Positions 1 to 9,398 of a stretch of DNA of 64,000 nucleotides are shown one piece after another. The notes under the pieces are model-generated. The model saw only the letters and a program-made list of their open reading frames with translations, was not told where the DNA came from and searched no databases. Position numbers and translations under genes: made by a program. Location: NCBI GenBank assembly GCA_963766605.1, contig CAVYAT010000007.1, positions 434,001 through 498,000 of the forward strand, written 5' to 3'. The DNA comes from AC-49 sp963766605 (GTDB taxonomy: Bacteria > Actinomycetota > Thermoleophilia > Solirubrobacterales > Solirubrobacteraceae). Position 1 is the stretch's first letter; the number at the start of each line of letters is the position of its first letter.

Positions 1-417
1 GAAGCCGCCGTCGGCCATGCCGTCGGGCGCCTGTCGCGCCTGATCGCGCGCGAGATGTCCGGCCCCGGCGTGGACTCGGATCTGTCCGTCCACCACGTGG
101 TGGCGCTGCGCCGCCTGCGCGCCCATCCCGGGCTGTCGAGTGCTGAGCTCGCCCGGATGGCCGTGGTTTCTCCCCAGGCGATGAGTCTGGTGGTTCTCGA
201 CCTCGAGCGGCGTGGCCTCATCACGCGGACCCAGGATGCGGTGCGTAAGCGCGTCCTGCGAGCCGAGATCACCGAGGCTGGGAGGGAAGCGGTGACGATC
301 TGGGACGAACGGATCGCGAGCGTCGAGTCACAGCTGGTGCTCGGCTTTGGGGCGCGTGACGCCAGTCAGCTCCGCGACCTGCTCGAGCGGGCGATCGCGA
401 ATCTCGATAGCAAGTAA
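1..417 (+). CDS. MarR-family transcriptional regulator, 5' partial
   Basis: The reading frame is open from the first base of the window, so the true start lies upstream and the internal ATG at 55 is not the start. The visible 138 residues hold a winged helix: a helix-turn-helix around 'LSSAELARMAVVSPQAMSLV', a recognition helix running into 'LERRGLI', and a basic wing ('TRTQDAVRKR'). A C-terminal dimerisation helix follows. This layout is typical of MarR proteins, which bind DNA as dimers and usually release it on binding a small aromatic or lipophilic ligand. Only 11 bases separate it from the alpha/beta hydrolase downstream, so it probably shares a transcript with the two hydrolases that follow. 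Confidence 0.85.
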   Translation, partial: EAAVGHAVGRLSRLIAREMSGPGVDSDLSVHHVVALRRLRAHPGLSSAELARMAVVSPQAMSLVVLDLERRGLITRTQDAVRKRVLRAEITEAGREAVTIWDERIASVESQLVLGFGARDASQLRDLLERAIANLDSK

Positions 418-428
418 CATGATATGCC

Positions 429-1277
429 ATGGGAAACCTCATGGATGGGACCGAACGCCGATCCCTCGCTCTCGGGGACGACCAGCGACTGTCCTATCTC
501 GTCTGGGGTGACCCGGCCGGCGACCCGATGGTGCTCCTCCACGGCGGCGCCGGCTGCGCGCTCGACTGGTGGGAGATCGCACCGCCGTTCGCGGGCGACC
601 ATCGGATCGTCGCGCCCGATCAACGTGGCTGCGGGCACAGCGACTGGGATCCGCAGCTGCGTTACGGCGCCGGGCAGTTCTGCAGTGATGTCCAGGCCCT
701 GATCGGCGATCAGCGACTCGCCGGGTGCGTCCTGGTCGGCCATTCGCTCGGTGCCGTGACCGCATGCCTGCTCGCGGCCCGCCACCCCGAGCTCGTCCGG
801 GCGCTCGTTCTCATCGACGGGGGCCCGCGGGACGACCTGCCGAACCCGCGCGGCGTGTTCCAGGCGATCCCGGCCGAGTTCTCCTCGCGCGACGAGGCGC
901 AGGCATTCCTCGCGGCCAGCCCGCTCAGCGGTCGCGGCCGCGTCGGGTGGCTGTACGACGCGCGGTTTCGCGAGCTCGACGACGGGCGAGTCGTCTGGTG
1001 CACCGACATGGCCGGTATCGGTCGCTGGTTCGCCGCGGGCGGGGAGCCGATCATCGCTTCGCTGTGGGACGAGATCCCGCGGTTGCGGTGCCCGACGCTC
1101 GTGGTCCGGGGGGCGGATTCCGACATGTTCCCGCCGGATGTTCCGCCGCGCATGGCGGCGCTGAACGACCGGGTTCGGTGGGTCGAGATCGAAGACGCCG
1201 ACCATGGCGTCCACTACGTGCAGCCCGAGGCGACCGTGGCGGCGATCGCCGCGTTCCTCGATGACACCGAAGCCTGA
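429..1277 (+). CDS. alpha/beta-fold hydrolase
   Basis: This 282-residue protein is a classical alpha/beta hydrolase. The oxyanion-hole motif is 'LLHGGAG' near residue 38. The nucleophile elbow is GHSLG with Ser106, the likely acid is Asp230 in 'RGADSD', and the catalytic histidine is His259 in 'DADHGVH'. No signal peptide is seen, so it should act in the cytoplasm. ATG 429 is used here; the in-frame ATG at 441 is an alternative. The fold is shared by esterases, epoxide hydrolases and ring-fission-product hydrolases, so the substrate cannot be read from sequence. It sits 11 bases after a MarR gene and 23 bases before a type-B carboxylesterase, which suggests a small ester-degrading operon. Confidence 0.88.
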   Translation: MGNLMDGTERRSLALGDDQRLSYLVWGDPAGDPMVLLHGGAGCALDWWEIAPPFAGDHRIVAPDQRGCGHSDWDPQLRYGAGQFCSDVQALIGDQRLAGCVLVGHSLGAVTACLLAARHPELVRALVLIDGGPRDDLPNPRGVFQAIPAEFSSRDEAQAFLAASPLSGRGRVGWLYDARFRELDDGRVVWCTDMAGIGRWFAAGGEPIIASLWDEIPRLRCPTLVVRGADSDMFPPDVPPRMAALNDRVRWVEIEDADHGVHYVQPEATVAAIAAFLDDTEA

Positions 1278-1300
1278 CCCGAGGGAGACCGGAGACGAGG

Positions 1301-2812
1301 ATGAGCAACACAGTTGTCCAGACGACCGCCGGAGCAGTGCGCGGCGTCAACACCGCCGGGGCGCTTGCCTTCCTCGGGATCCCGTACGCCGCGCCGCCCA
1401 CCGCAGAGAACCGATGGCTGGCTCCGGCGCCGGCCGCCCCGTGGACTGGAGTCCGCGACGCCGACGCGTACGGGCCGAGCGCACCGCAGCCACCCTTCCC
1501 ACCGCTGGACGAGATCCCGCCGGAGCCCGCCCAGGACGAGGATTGCCTGGTTGTCAACGTCTGGACATCGGGGACGCAGGGCGCCAAGCCCGTCCTCGTC
1601 TGGTTGCACGGCGGCGGCTTCAGCATGGGCTCCGGCTCGCTCTCCTGGTTCGACGGCACCGCGATCGCCCGTCGCGGCGACGCCGTGGTCATGACGATCA
1701 ACCATCGACTCGGGGCGCTCGGATACCTCGATGCGGCCGCCGTGCTCGGGGCGGACAACGCGGCGTCGAACTGCGGAATGCTCGACATCGTCGCGGCGCT
1801 GGAATGGATCCGCGACAACGCCGCGGGATTCGGCGGCGACCCCTCGCGGGTCACCATCTTCGGCGAGTCGGGCGGGGGCGGCAAGGTCGCGACGCTGCTG
1901 ACGATGCCGGCGGCGCGCGGCCTGTTCCACCGGGCGGCGATCCAGAGCGGCGTGTTCCTCGATGGTCCCGGCGAGCGACTCCAGGCGCCCGAGCAGGGTG
2001 CGGAGATCGCGCACCGGGTGGCCCGCAGCCTGGGTGGCGCGGAGGCGATGCGCAACGCGCCGGTCGAACAGGTCCTCCAGGCGCAGATCGAGATCGAGCG
2101 CGAGCATCCCCCCGGATCTGGCGGCGCGATGCCGTTCTGGCCGGTCGCCGACGGCCGGAGCGTGAGCGGCCACCCGCTCGACGAGATCGCGTCGGGCGCC
2201 GCGGCGCCCGTCCCGCTGATCGTCGGGAGCAACCTCCACGAGACCACGCTGTTCCTGTGGCTCGGGAACCCCGCGTACCGTGCCGACCCGGCCGGCTGGT
2301 CGATGCCACCGGATGAGCTTGAGCGTCGCCTGGCCGGCTTTGCGGGCGCCCGGGCGCCGCGGCTCCTCGACGCCTACCGGGCGATCCACCCCGCGGCCAC
2401 GGACCTCGAGCTCTACGTCGCCATCTCGAGCGACAGCATGCGCCTCGGCGCGATCCGTGTCGCCGAGGCGCAGTTTCGCGCCGGACGTGCGCCCGCCTAT
2501 CTCTACCTGTTCACGTGGGAGAGCCCGCTCGGCGACGGCGCGCTCGGTGCCACGCACGGGCTCGAGATCCCGTTCGTTTTCCGCACGCGCGACGAGCATT
2601 TCGCGACCCGCGGCGTGCCGGGCGCGGAGCAGGTCGCCGACGAGATGAGCTCGGCGTGGTGCAGCTTCGCCGCCGGCGGTGCGCCCGTCACCACCGGATG
2701 CGGGCCATGGCCGGCGTTCTCCCTGCCGGAGCGGGAGACGATGGTGTTCGGGCAGGACACCGCCGTCGTCGCCGACCCGCGCAGCGCGGAGCGCGAGGCA
2801 TGGGATCTGTAG
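1301..2812 (+). CDS. type-B carboxylesterase
   Basis: The 503-residue product has the full carboxylesterase type-B layout. It starts with the 'TTAGAVRGV' strand, then 'FLGIPYA', the oxyanion-hole 'LHGGGF', and the nucleophile elbow GESGGGG with Ser190. The acid is probably the Glu in 'GSNLHETTLF' and the base His419 in 'ATHGLEIPF'. The enzyme hydrolyses carboxylic esters. No export signal is visible. A purine-rich ribosome-binding stretch (GGAGACGAGG) directly precedes ATG 1301. The stop codon abuts the stop of the convergent GntR gene with no base between them. A second type-B carboxylesterase lies at 30686-32131 in the same island. Confidence 0.92.
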   Translation: MSNTVVQTTAGAVRGVNTAGALAFLGIPYAAPPTAENRWLAPAPAAPWTGVRDADAYGPSAPQPPFPPLDEIPPEPAQDEDCLVVNVWTSGTQGAKPVLVWLHGGGFSMGSGSLSWFDGTAIARRGDAVVMTINHRLGALGYLDAAAVLGADNAASNCGMLDIVAALEWIRDNAAGFGGDPSRVTIFGESGGGGKVATLLTMPAARGLFHRAAIQSGVFLDGPGERLQAPEQGAEIAHRVARSLGGAEAMRNAPVEQVLQAQIEIEREHPPGSGGAMPFWPVADGRSVSGHPLDEIASGAAAPVPLIVGSNLHETTLFLWLGNPAYRADPAGWSMPPDELERRLAGFAGARAPRLLDAYRAIHPAATDLELYVAISSDSMRLGAIRVAEAQFRAGRAPAYLYLFTWESPLGDGALGATHGLEIPFVFRTRDEHFATRGVPGAEQVADEMSSAWCSFAAGGAPVTTGCGPWPAFSLPERETMVFGQDTAVVADPRSAEREAWDL

Positions 2813-3526
2813 TTACCGCTGGGAGCGCGGCTTGAGGATCGCCGCGTGGGCCGTCATGTCGTCGGTGATCAGCTTCGCCGTCCGCAACAGATGGTCGTGG
2901 AGCACGGTGCGCGCCCGGTCACCGTCGTGTTCGATGCACGCATCGAGCATCTGCTCGTGCTCGTGCTTGGCCTCCTCGCGCCGGCGCTCGCTGTTGAGCG
3001 GCGCGACCGTCATCCGGTAGCGCTGGCTGCTCTCCCACAGCGGCGTCACGAGCCGCAGCAGCCACGGTGAGTCCGACAGCCGGTAGAGGCTGAAATGGAA
3101 CTCGGTGTGGGCATTCCACACGTCGCGCAGGTCGCCGCGCTGCTCGGCCCCCACCTGCTGGTCGAGGAAACCGCGGGCGACGCGTGCGTCGGCGGCGCTG
3201 AAGCGCTTGGCGGTGCGCGCGATCAGCTCGGGCTCGAGCAGCAGCCGCGCCTCGTACAGCGAGTCGAGATCGGCGAGCGACAGCTCGGTGACGCGCCCGC
3301 CGCGGTGCGGCGTGTGCTCGGCGAGGCCGATCGTCTCCAGGCGCCGGATCGCCTCGCGGATCGGCAGATGGCTCATGCCGAGCATCGCCGCGAGCTCCTC
3401 GATCCGCAGTCGCTCCCCCGGAGCGAGGGCACCGGTGACGATGCCCTCGTGGATCGCCGCGAATGCTTTTTCCGCGAGCGTCCGGTGTCCGTCGAGAACT
3501 GCTGTGGCCCAGGCTGTGGAGTCCAT
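2813..3526 (-). CDS. GntR-family (FCD/FadR-type) regulator
   Basis: The protein has 237 residues. An N-terminal winged helix ('AEKAFAAIHEGIVTGALAPGE', then 'ELAAMLGMSHLPIREAIRRL') is followed by an all-helical FCD ligand-binding domain. The FCD domain keeps the acidic and histidine metal-binding pattern ('HTEFHFSLY' and a late histidine cluster). Such regulators bind small organic acids or sugar-acid ligands. It is the last gene of the long minus-strand transport and glycosidase operon, only 13 bases after the esterase stop, so it is a plausible autoregulated local controller. Its operator might be the palindrome in the operon promoter near 13912. Its 3' end abuts the carboxylesterase stop exactly. 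Confidence 0.88.
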   Translation of the reverse strand: MDSTAWATAVLDGHRTLAEKAFAAIHEGIVTGALAPGERLRIEELAAMLGMSHLPIREAIRRLETIGLAEHTPHRGGRVTELSLADLDSLYEARLLLEPELIARTAKRFSAADARVARGFLDQQVGAEQRGDLRDVWNAHTEFHFSLYRLSDSPWLLRLVTPLWESSQRYRMTVAPLNSERRREEAKHEHEQMLDACIEHDGDRARTVLHDHLLRTAKLITDDMTAHAAILKPRSQR

Positions 3527-3539
3527 GTGCCGGCGAACT

Positions 3540-4505
3540 CTACGCGTCGGTCCCGGCGGTCCCGTAGGCCCCGCGCAGCACGGCGACGACCTCGTCCATC
3601 CACTCGCGACCGGGCTCCCAGCGGTAGAACAGGTTGCTCGCGCCGTGGATATGGCCGGCGTGGCGGCGCATCGTCGTCGGCACGCCGGCCTCCTGGAGGC
3701 GCTTGGCGTACGCCTCGCCCGCGTCGCGGACGAGGTCGTACTCGGCCGTCATCACGTGCGCCGGCGGCAGGCCGGTGAGGTCGGCGAGGATCGGTGACGC
3801 GTAGGGGTTGTGGGCATCCTCGGGCGTGGGCAGGTAGTCGGCGTTGATCTCGCCGACCATGTCGGACGTGATGAGGTAGCCGGTCCCGAACTCGCTCGCC
3901 GACGGGTAGTCGAGGATGCCGACCATGTCGGGCGCGGGGATCTCGAGCACCTGCTGGACGATCTTCGGGCCGCCGCGGTCGCGCGCCATCAGCGCCACTA
4001 CCGTCGCGAGGTTGCCGCCGGCCGACTGCCCGCCGACGGCGATGCGATCGGCGTCGATACCGAGCTCGTCGGCGTGCTCGACCATCCAGAGCAGCGTGGC
4101 GTAGCAGTCCTCGGGCGCGGTCGGGAACTTGTGCTCTGGCGCGAGGCGGTACTCGGCGGTCACGACGACGCACTCGGCGCCGGCCGCGACGTAGCGGCAG
4201 CCGGCGTCGCTGAGCAGGGAGTGGATCGTCCCCAGCCGAAACGCACCGCCATGCAGCGACAGGAACGCCGGGAACGGCGCCGACCCGTGCGGCGTGAACA
4301 CGCGGACGTCGATCTGGCCGCCCTGCACGGCGACCGTGTGGTCGGTGGCCGACGCGACGTCGGCCATCTCGTAGCCGGATTCGCGCAGGCCACCGTCGGT
4401 GACGTCGACGATCAGCTTGCGCAGAACGGGCAGCGGCGGCGGGGTCATGCCCTGCACCATGTTGAAGTTGTCGATCTCTGCCTGAATCACCGAGTCGAGC
4501 GGCAT
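3540..4505 (-). CDS. HSL-type alpha/beta hydrolase (esterase)
   Basis: This 321-residue esterase belongs to the hormone-sensitive-lipase group. It has the HGG oxyanion motif at residues 85-87, the nucleophile Ser161 in GQSAG, Asp257 in 'AEYDLVRD' and His287 in 'GHIHG'. The start was moved from the longest frame to the ATG at 4505, because a perfect AGGAGG lies at 4513-4518 just before it and the upstream extension is unlike the family. It is the penultimate gene of the glycoside operon, 4 bases after the beta-glucosidase stop. Together with GH78 and GH1 it could remove acyl groups from acylated plant glycosides or cleave an ester made later in the pathway. There is no signal peptide, so it is cytoplasmic. 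Confidence 0.9.
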   Translation of the reverse strand: MPLDSVIQAEIDNFNMVQGMTPPPLPVLRKLIVDVTDGGLRESGYEMADVASATDHTVAVQGGQIDVRVFTPHGSAPFPAFLSLHGGAFRLGTIHSLLSDAGCRYVAAGAECVVVTAEYRLAPEHKFPTAPEDCYATLLWMVEHADELGIDADRIAVGGQSAGGNLATVVALMARDRGGPKIVQQVLEIPAPDMVGILDYPSASEFGTGYLITSDMVGEINADYLPTPEDAHNPYASPILADLTGLPPAHVMTAEYDLVRDAGEAYAKRLQEAGVPTTMRRHAGHIHGASNLFYRWEPGREWMDEVVAVLRGAYGTAGTDA

Positions 4506-4509
4506 GCGT

Positions 4510-5739
4510 CTACCTCCTGGGTTGAATGTCGATTGCGTTGGTTGCGGCAATCTCGCCAAGGCGAGCTGCGCTGGGTCGTGGCGTCCGGGCGAAGGTCTCG
4601 TGGTCGACGGCGACGAGCCCGAACGTCGGCCGGTAGCCCATGACCCACTCGAAGTTGTCCAGCAGCGACCAGTGGAAGTAGCCGCGGACGTCGAGGCCGT
4701 CGTCCAGGCACGCCGCGACGCCCTGCAGCGCGCGCTCCGTGTAGTCGATGCGGCGCACGTCGTCGGCCGTCGCGATGCCGTTCTCGGTGACGTACGCGGG
4801 CAGGCCGGTCAGCTCGATCGCGCGCCGGACCGCGTGCTCGAGCGCCTGGGGCTGGTAGGCGTAGCCCATCATCGTCCGCTCGCCCTCCACCTCCAGCGGG
4901 CCGTCGGCGCCGATCCGCACCCCCGAGTAGCACTGCACGCCGACGAAGTCGCCTTCGATGCCCTCCAGGAAGCGGTCCTCGGCCAGGTGACGAATGCGCT
5001 GCAGCTCGGCCGCGCCGCCCTCGCTGGCCTCCCACTGGTGCATGGCGATACTGACCCCGAGCTGGCAGTCGCCGCGGACGCCCTTGATCGCCTCGATGGC
5101 GAGGCGGTGCGCGGTCCGGCTGATCTCGCACGACCGCTCGGTGGAGGCGTGAGCCATGGGCAGGAAGCGCTCGGGCGTTGCGCCGACCGTCTGCGCGGCG
5201 GCGCGCCACCAGTCCTTGCCGCGCTGGTCGGTGATCCCGATCACGTGCTGCAGCAGCGACCCGATGTTCGGCTCGTTGAGCGTGACCGCGAGCCCGACGA
5301 GGTCGCCGAGGTGCGTCATCGCGCGCTCGCAGAAGCGCGCGAAGCGCTCCGGCGTGCGCTCGCCCTCCCAGCCTCCGTCGGCCGCGACCCACCGCGGCGA
5401 CGTGAAGTGGTGAAACGTCACCATCGGCGTGATCCCGTGCTCGTGGCACGTCGTCAGCACGCGGCGGTAGTGGTCGAGTGCGGCCCTGGAGAACTCGCCC
5501 TCCTCAGGCTCGATGCGCGCCCACTCCAGCGAGAACCGGTAGGCGCCGAGCCCGAGGCCCGCGAGCAGCGCGATGTCGTCCGGGTAGCGGTGGAAGTGGT
5601 CGCATGCGTCCCCGGACGGCTCGACGTAGGTCGTGCCCGGGGCGTGTTCGAGCACCCAGTTGTCGCTGTTGACATTGGCGCCCTCGACCTGGTGCGCAGC
5701 TGTCGCGGCGCCCCAGAGAAAGCCATCGGGAAACGTCAT
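4510..5739 (-). CDS. beta-glucosidase, glycoside hydrolase family 1
   Basis: The 409-residue product starts with the family-1 signature 'FLWGAATAAHQVEG'. Its acid/base glutamate is Glu156 in 'TLNEPN' and its nucleophile Glu319 in 'YVTENGI'. 'SLLDNFEW' near the C-terminus is the usual aglycone/sugar site. GH1 enzymes hydrolyse beta-glucosides with retention. No signal peptide is present, so the substrate must be imported. The start codon overlaps the GH78 stop by four bases (ATGA, 5736-5739), which indicates translational coupling. Pairing with an alpha-L-rhamnosidase suggests stepwise removal of rhamnose and then glucose from plant glycosides. The longer upstream frame is read-through of the overlapping gene and was rejected. 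Confidence 0.93.
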   Translation of the reverse strand: MTFPDGFLWGAATAAHQVEGANVNSDNWVLEHAPGTTYVEPSGDACDHFHRYPDDIALLAGLGLGAYRFSLEWARIEPEEGEFSRAALDHYRRVLTTCHEHGITPMVTFHHFTSPRWVAADGGWEGERTPERFARFCERAMTHLGDLVGLAVTLNEPNIGSLLQHVIGITDQRGKDWWRAAAQTVGATPERFLPMAHASTERSCEISRTAHRLAIEAIKGVRGDCQLGVSIAMHQWEASEGGAAELQRIRHLAEDRFLEGIEGDFVGVQCYSGVRIGADGPLEVEGERTMMGYAYQPQALEHAVRRAIELTGLPAYVTENGIATADDVRRIDYTERALQGVAACLDDGLDVRGYFHWSLLDNFEWVMGYRPTFGLVAVDHETFARTPRPSAARLGEIAATNAIDIQPRR

Positions 5740-8385
5740 CGAGTCGTCACTTTCGGTTGGAGTTCGCAGACGAACGTCGAGCTCCCGGGGGAGAGCTCGG
5801 TGCGCCACCCGTCGGGCAGGACGATCTCGGCGGTCGTGCCGGGCGGCACGGTCACCTCGATACGGAAATGCTCGCCGTCGATGCGCCAGCCGGACTCGAT
5901 CCGGCCGTAGGGCGATTCGTGCGCAGCGCTGGCCGACCGCAGGCCGCCGCCCGGCCGCGGCTCGATGGCGAAGCGCCGGTAGGCGGGCCCGTCGTCGAGC
6001 AGCCGGATCCCGGCGACGTAGCGGTGCAGGAACGAGACGACGGCGCCCTTGCTGTAGTGGTTGAGCGACGCGTGCGCGACGCCGTCGGCGTCGATGCCGT
6101 CCCAGTCCTCCCAGATCGTCGTCGCGCCGCGCTCGATCATCGCCAGCCACGAGGGCGTGGTGTCCTGCAACAGCAGCTCGTAGGCGACGTCGAGATGTCC
6201 GGCGTCGGCGAGTACGGCCAGCAGGTAGGGGGTGGCGAGAAAGCCGGTCGCGAGGTGGGTGTCGCGCTCGCGGATCAGCGCGACGAGCCGGTCGGCGGTC
6301 TGCTCGCGCCGGTCGGTCGGAACGAGGTCAAACGCGAGCGCGCGCACATGGTTGGCCTGGGTCCCGGGCGTCAGCGAACCGTCGGCGGCGACGTACTCGG
6401 CCTGCCACGCGTCGCGCACGTTGTCGGCGAGATCGTCGTAGCGCTGCGCGTCGTCGTCGCGGTCCAGCAGCCGGGCGATCCGCGCCAGCAGCCGCGAGGA
6501 GTGGCACAGGTATGCCGTCGCGACGTCGCCCTTGTCGCGGGCCCCGAACTCGGCCAGGTCGGTCACCTGCTCACCGGGCTCGAGCCACTCGCCCCAGTGA
6601 AACCCGCTGTCCCACAGGTACTGCTCGTGGGCGGCCGGCTGCGGGCGGTGGGCGGCGCGATCGGGGTGGCGTCGCGTGCGCGCGACGCTCGCGGCCCAGT
6701 CGACCCATGCCGCCATCGACGGCCACTGCTCCTCGAGCAGCCGCCGGTCGCCGTAGGCCCGCCAGATCTCCCACGGCACGATCACCGCGGCGTCGCCCCA
6801 GCCGGCCGACCCGGTGATGTGGTCGATCATCGGATCGTCGGGGGTCAGCGGCTCGGGCGCCATGTTCGTCACGCGGCCGTCGGGCAGCTGCTCGGCGCCG
6901 AGGTCGCGCAGCCACTTGGTCGAGAAGCCGGCGACGTCGTAGAGGAACGCGCCCGTTGACACGAACAGCTGCCAGTCGCCGGTCCATCCGGCGCGCTCGC
7001 GCTGCGGGCAATCGGTCGGCAGGTCGCAGGCGTTGTCGCGAAAGCTCCAGTCGGCCGCGGCGTGCAGGCGGTTGAGGCGCTCGTCGTCAGAGGTAAACCA
7101 GCCGGTGCGCCGCAGGTCGGTGTGGACGACGACGCCCTGCACCGCGTCCGCGGACAGCTCGGCCGGGTGCCCCTCGATGCGCACGTAGCGGAAGCCGTGG
7201 GTCGTGTGGCGAGGCTCGAAGACGTCGCCGTCGCGACCGGCCGACGTGACGCGGTCGACCTGGCCGGCGGGCAGCGGCGCGTGCGTGGCGAAGTCGAACG
7301 CGCGCAGGTGGTCGGTCGTGACGTCGCCGTGCTCGTCGAGCGCCTCGCCGTGGGTCAGCGTCAGCGTCGCGCCGGCCGGCCCGAGGTCGGTCAGCCGGAC
7401 CCAGCCGTTGATGTTCTGGCCCAGGTCGATGACCTGGCACCCGGGTCGGGGCATGCCGGCGGCGACCGGGCTCAGCGTCTCGATGCGGCGGACCGGCGGC
7501 TGCGGTGAGCTGCGCAGGCGCGCGTAGTCGTGGGTCGCCCGGACGACCGGCTGCCAGCCGTCAGGGTCGGCGCCGGGTGCAGACCAGTCAGGCCGCGCGC
7601 GGCGCTGGTCGACGACCTGGCCGTCCATCAGGTCGGCGGCGACGATCTCGCTGTCGGCCCACTGCCACTGCGGGCCCGTGGCGACGACGACGTCGTCGGC
7701 GTGCAGCTGGGCGAGCAGCGCGACGCGATCGCCGTAGCAGTCCGGCTTGCGCGTGAACCCGAACCGGCCCCGGTACCAGCCGTCGGACAGCACGGCGCCG
7801 ATGACGTTCTCGCCCGCGACCAGCAGCTCGGTGACGTCGTAGGCCTGCACATGGAGGATCGCCGGGTAGGTCGTGAAGCCCGGCGTGAGCTCCTGGTCGC
7901 CGACGCGGGTGCCGTTGACAAACAGCTCGTAGATCCCGTGCGCCGTCGCATACACGCGCGCCTGCTGGGGTGGCGCCTGCAGCGTGAACGCGTGGCGCAG
8001 GAGATAGGCACCGCGCTCGCCGGGCGGGCCCGGCTCGGGCCTCGGCCGGTCCGATCCAGCGCGCCGACCAGTCGCCGGGCTCCAGCAGGCCCATCTCCCA
8101 GACGGCGGGCGCCGACCAGTCGCTGGCGCCGGCGTCGGTCCAGACCATGACCTCACACGAGATCCGCTCGCGCGAGCGCAGCGGCGGGCCGCCGTAGGGG
8201 ACGAGGACACTGTCGCGCGACTCGACACGGCCCGAGTCCCACGATCCGGCGCGAACGCGGTAGGCGTGCTGGACGGTCGCGCCGGCCGGCAGCAGCCACG
8301 ACAGTCGCGGGGCGCGCTCGGTCAGGCCGAGTGCCTCGTCGAGGTGCTCGACGCGCAGGCGTGTGGGGCGAGCCGTGTCGCTCAT
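5736..8385 (-). CDS. alpha-L-rhamnosidase, GH78, interrupted by a one-base frameshift
   Basis: The gene encodes about 882 residues once the frame is repaired. The N-terminal frame (from ATG 8385, 'MSDTARPTRL') carries the GH78 N-terminal domain up to 'WSARWIG'. The C-terminal frame resumes at 'PEPGPPGERGAYLLR' and continues to the stop. The total length, 2650 bases, is a multiple of three plus one, and deleting one base near 8036-8056 joins the frames cleanly. The catalytic region keeps the GH78 hallmark 'DCPQRERAGWTGD'. The enzyme should remove terminal alpha-L-rhamnose from glycosides in the cytoplasm, as there is no signal peptide. It overlaps the upstream ATPase by ATGA. Whether the shift is a sequencing error or a real mutation cannot be decided here. 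Confidence 0.88.
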
Positions 8386-9398
8386 GCCGTCTCGATCCCG
8401 CCGCCGTTGGCCGGATGCCCGGAGCTCGCGTCGTAGGCGTGGCACGACACCAGGCGCTCGTCGACGGCCGTCTCGGCCGGGCGCGCCGACCAGCACACGT
8501 CGGCCGCATGCGCACAGCGCGGCGCGAACGGGCAGCCCGACTGCGCGCTCGGCTGGGCGGCGGCGCTGTCGACGCGCAGGTCGGCCGCCCGGCGCCGCCG
8601 GCGCTCGCGCTGGGCGTCGGGATCGAGCACCGGGACCGCGGCGACGAGCGCGCGCGTGTAGGGATGCAGCGGCGCGGTGTAGACGTCGGCCGCGGGGCCG
8701 CGCTCCATGATCCGGCCGCGATACAGGACGAGGACGCGGTCGGCCATGTAGGCGACGACCGGCAGGTTGTGCGAGATGAACAGGTACGAGGCGCGGTGCT
8801 CGCGCTGGAGGTTCTTGAGCAGGTTGAGGACCTGCGCCTGCGTGACGAGGTCGAGCGCGCTGACCGCCTCGTCGCAGATGATCAGCCGCGGCGAGCCGGC
8901 CAGCGCCCGGGCGATCGCGATCCGCTGGCGCTGCCCGCCGGAGAACGCGTGCGGGTAGCGGCTGACCGCGTCGGCCGGGATCCGCACTTCGGTCAGCATT
9001 CGCCGCGCGTGCTCGATCGCGTCGCGCGGCGGGCGCCCGCCGCGGACCTCGAGCGGCTCGGTCATCGTTCGCCCGATCGTGCGCGACGGGTTGAGCGAGC
9101 CGTAGGGGTCCTGAAAGACGATCTGGAGGCTGTTGGCCAGGTCTCCCCGATCCTCGGCGATCTGGTTGGTGACGTCGGTTCCGGCGACGCGAACGCTGCC
9201 GCCGGTCGGCGGCACCAGCCCGAGGACCGCGCGCCCGATCGTCGTCTTGCCCGACCCCGACTCGCCGACCAGGCCGACGTTCTCGCCCTCGTCGACCTCG
9301 AACGTGACGCCGTCGACGGCCACGAACGGCTGGGCGCGCCGGCCGCGCTGCTTGAACGCGACGCGCAGGTCGTCGACGGCGAGCAGCGGCACGCTCAT
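8382..9398 (-). CDS. peptide/glycoside ABC transporter ATP-binding protein (DppF/OppF-like)
   Basis: The protein has 338 residues. Walker A is GESGSGKT at 45-52, the Q-loop 'FQDPYGSLNP' follows, then the ABC signature 'SGGQRQRIAIA' and Walker B 'LIICDEAVSALD'. The C-terminal oligopeptide-transporter extension includes a 'GCPFAPRC' cysteine-rich motif. This is the F-type ATPase of a family-5 (Dpp/Opp-type) importer. The start at 9398 (ATG) overlaps the stop of the fused DppCD gene by four bases, and its own stop overlaps the GH78 start. The gene order makes it the second ATPase subunit of a transporter that most likely imports glycosides for the glycosidases encoded just downstream. Confidence 0.93.
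   Translation of the reverse strand: MSVPLLAVDDLRVAFKQRGRRAQPFVAVDGVTFEVDEGENVGLVGESGSGKTTIGRAVLGLVPPTGGSVRVAGTDVTNQIAEDRGDLANSLQIVFQDPYGSLNPSRTIGRTMTEPLEVRGGRPPRDAIEHARRMLTEVRIPADAVSRYPHAFSGGQRQRIAIARALAGSPRLIICDEAVSALDLVTQAQVLNLLKNLQREHRASYLFISHNLPVVAYMADRVLVLYRGRIMERGPAADVYTAPLHPYTRALVAAVPVLDPDAQRERRRRRAADLRVDSAAAQPSAQSGCPFAPRCAHAADVCWSARPAETAVDERLVSCHAYDASSGHPANGGGIETA

Noticed and set aside
2810..2815. Possible fusion or frameshift between the carboxylesterase and the GntR gene
   Set aside because: The two stops merely abut on opposite strands; both proteins are complete.
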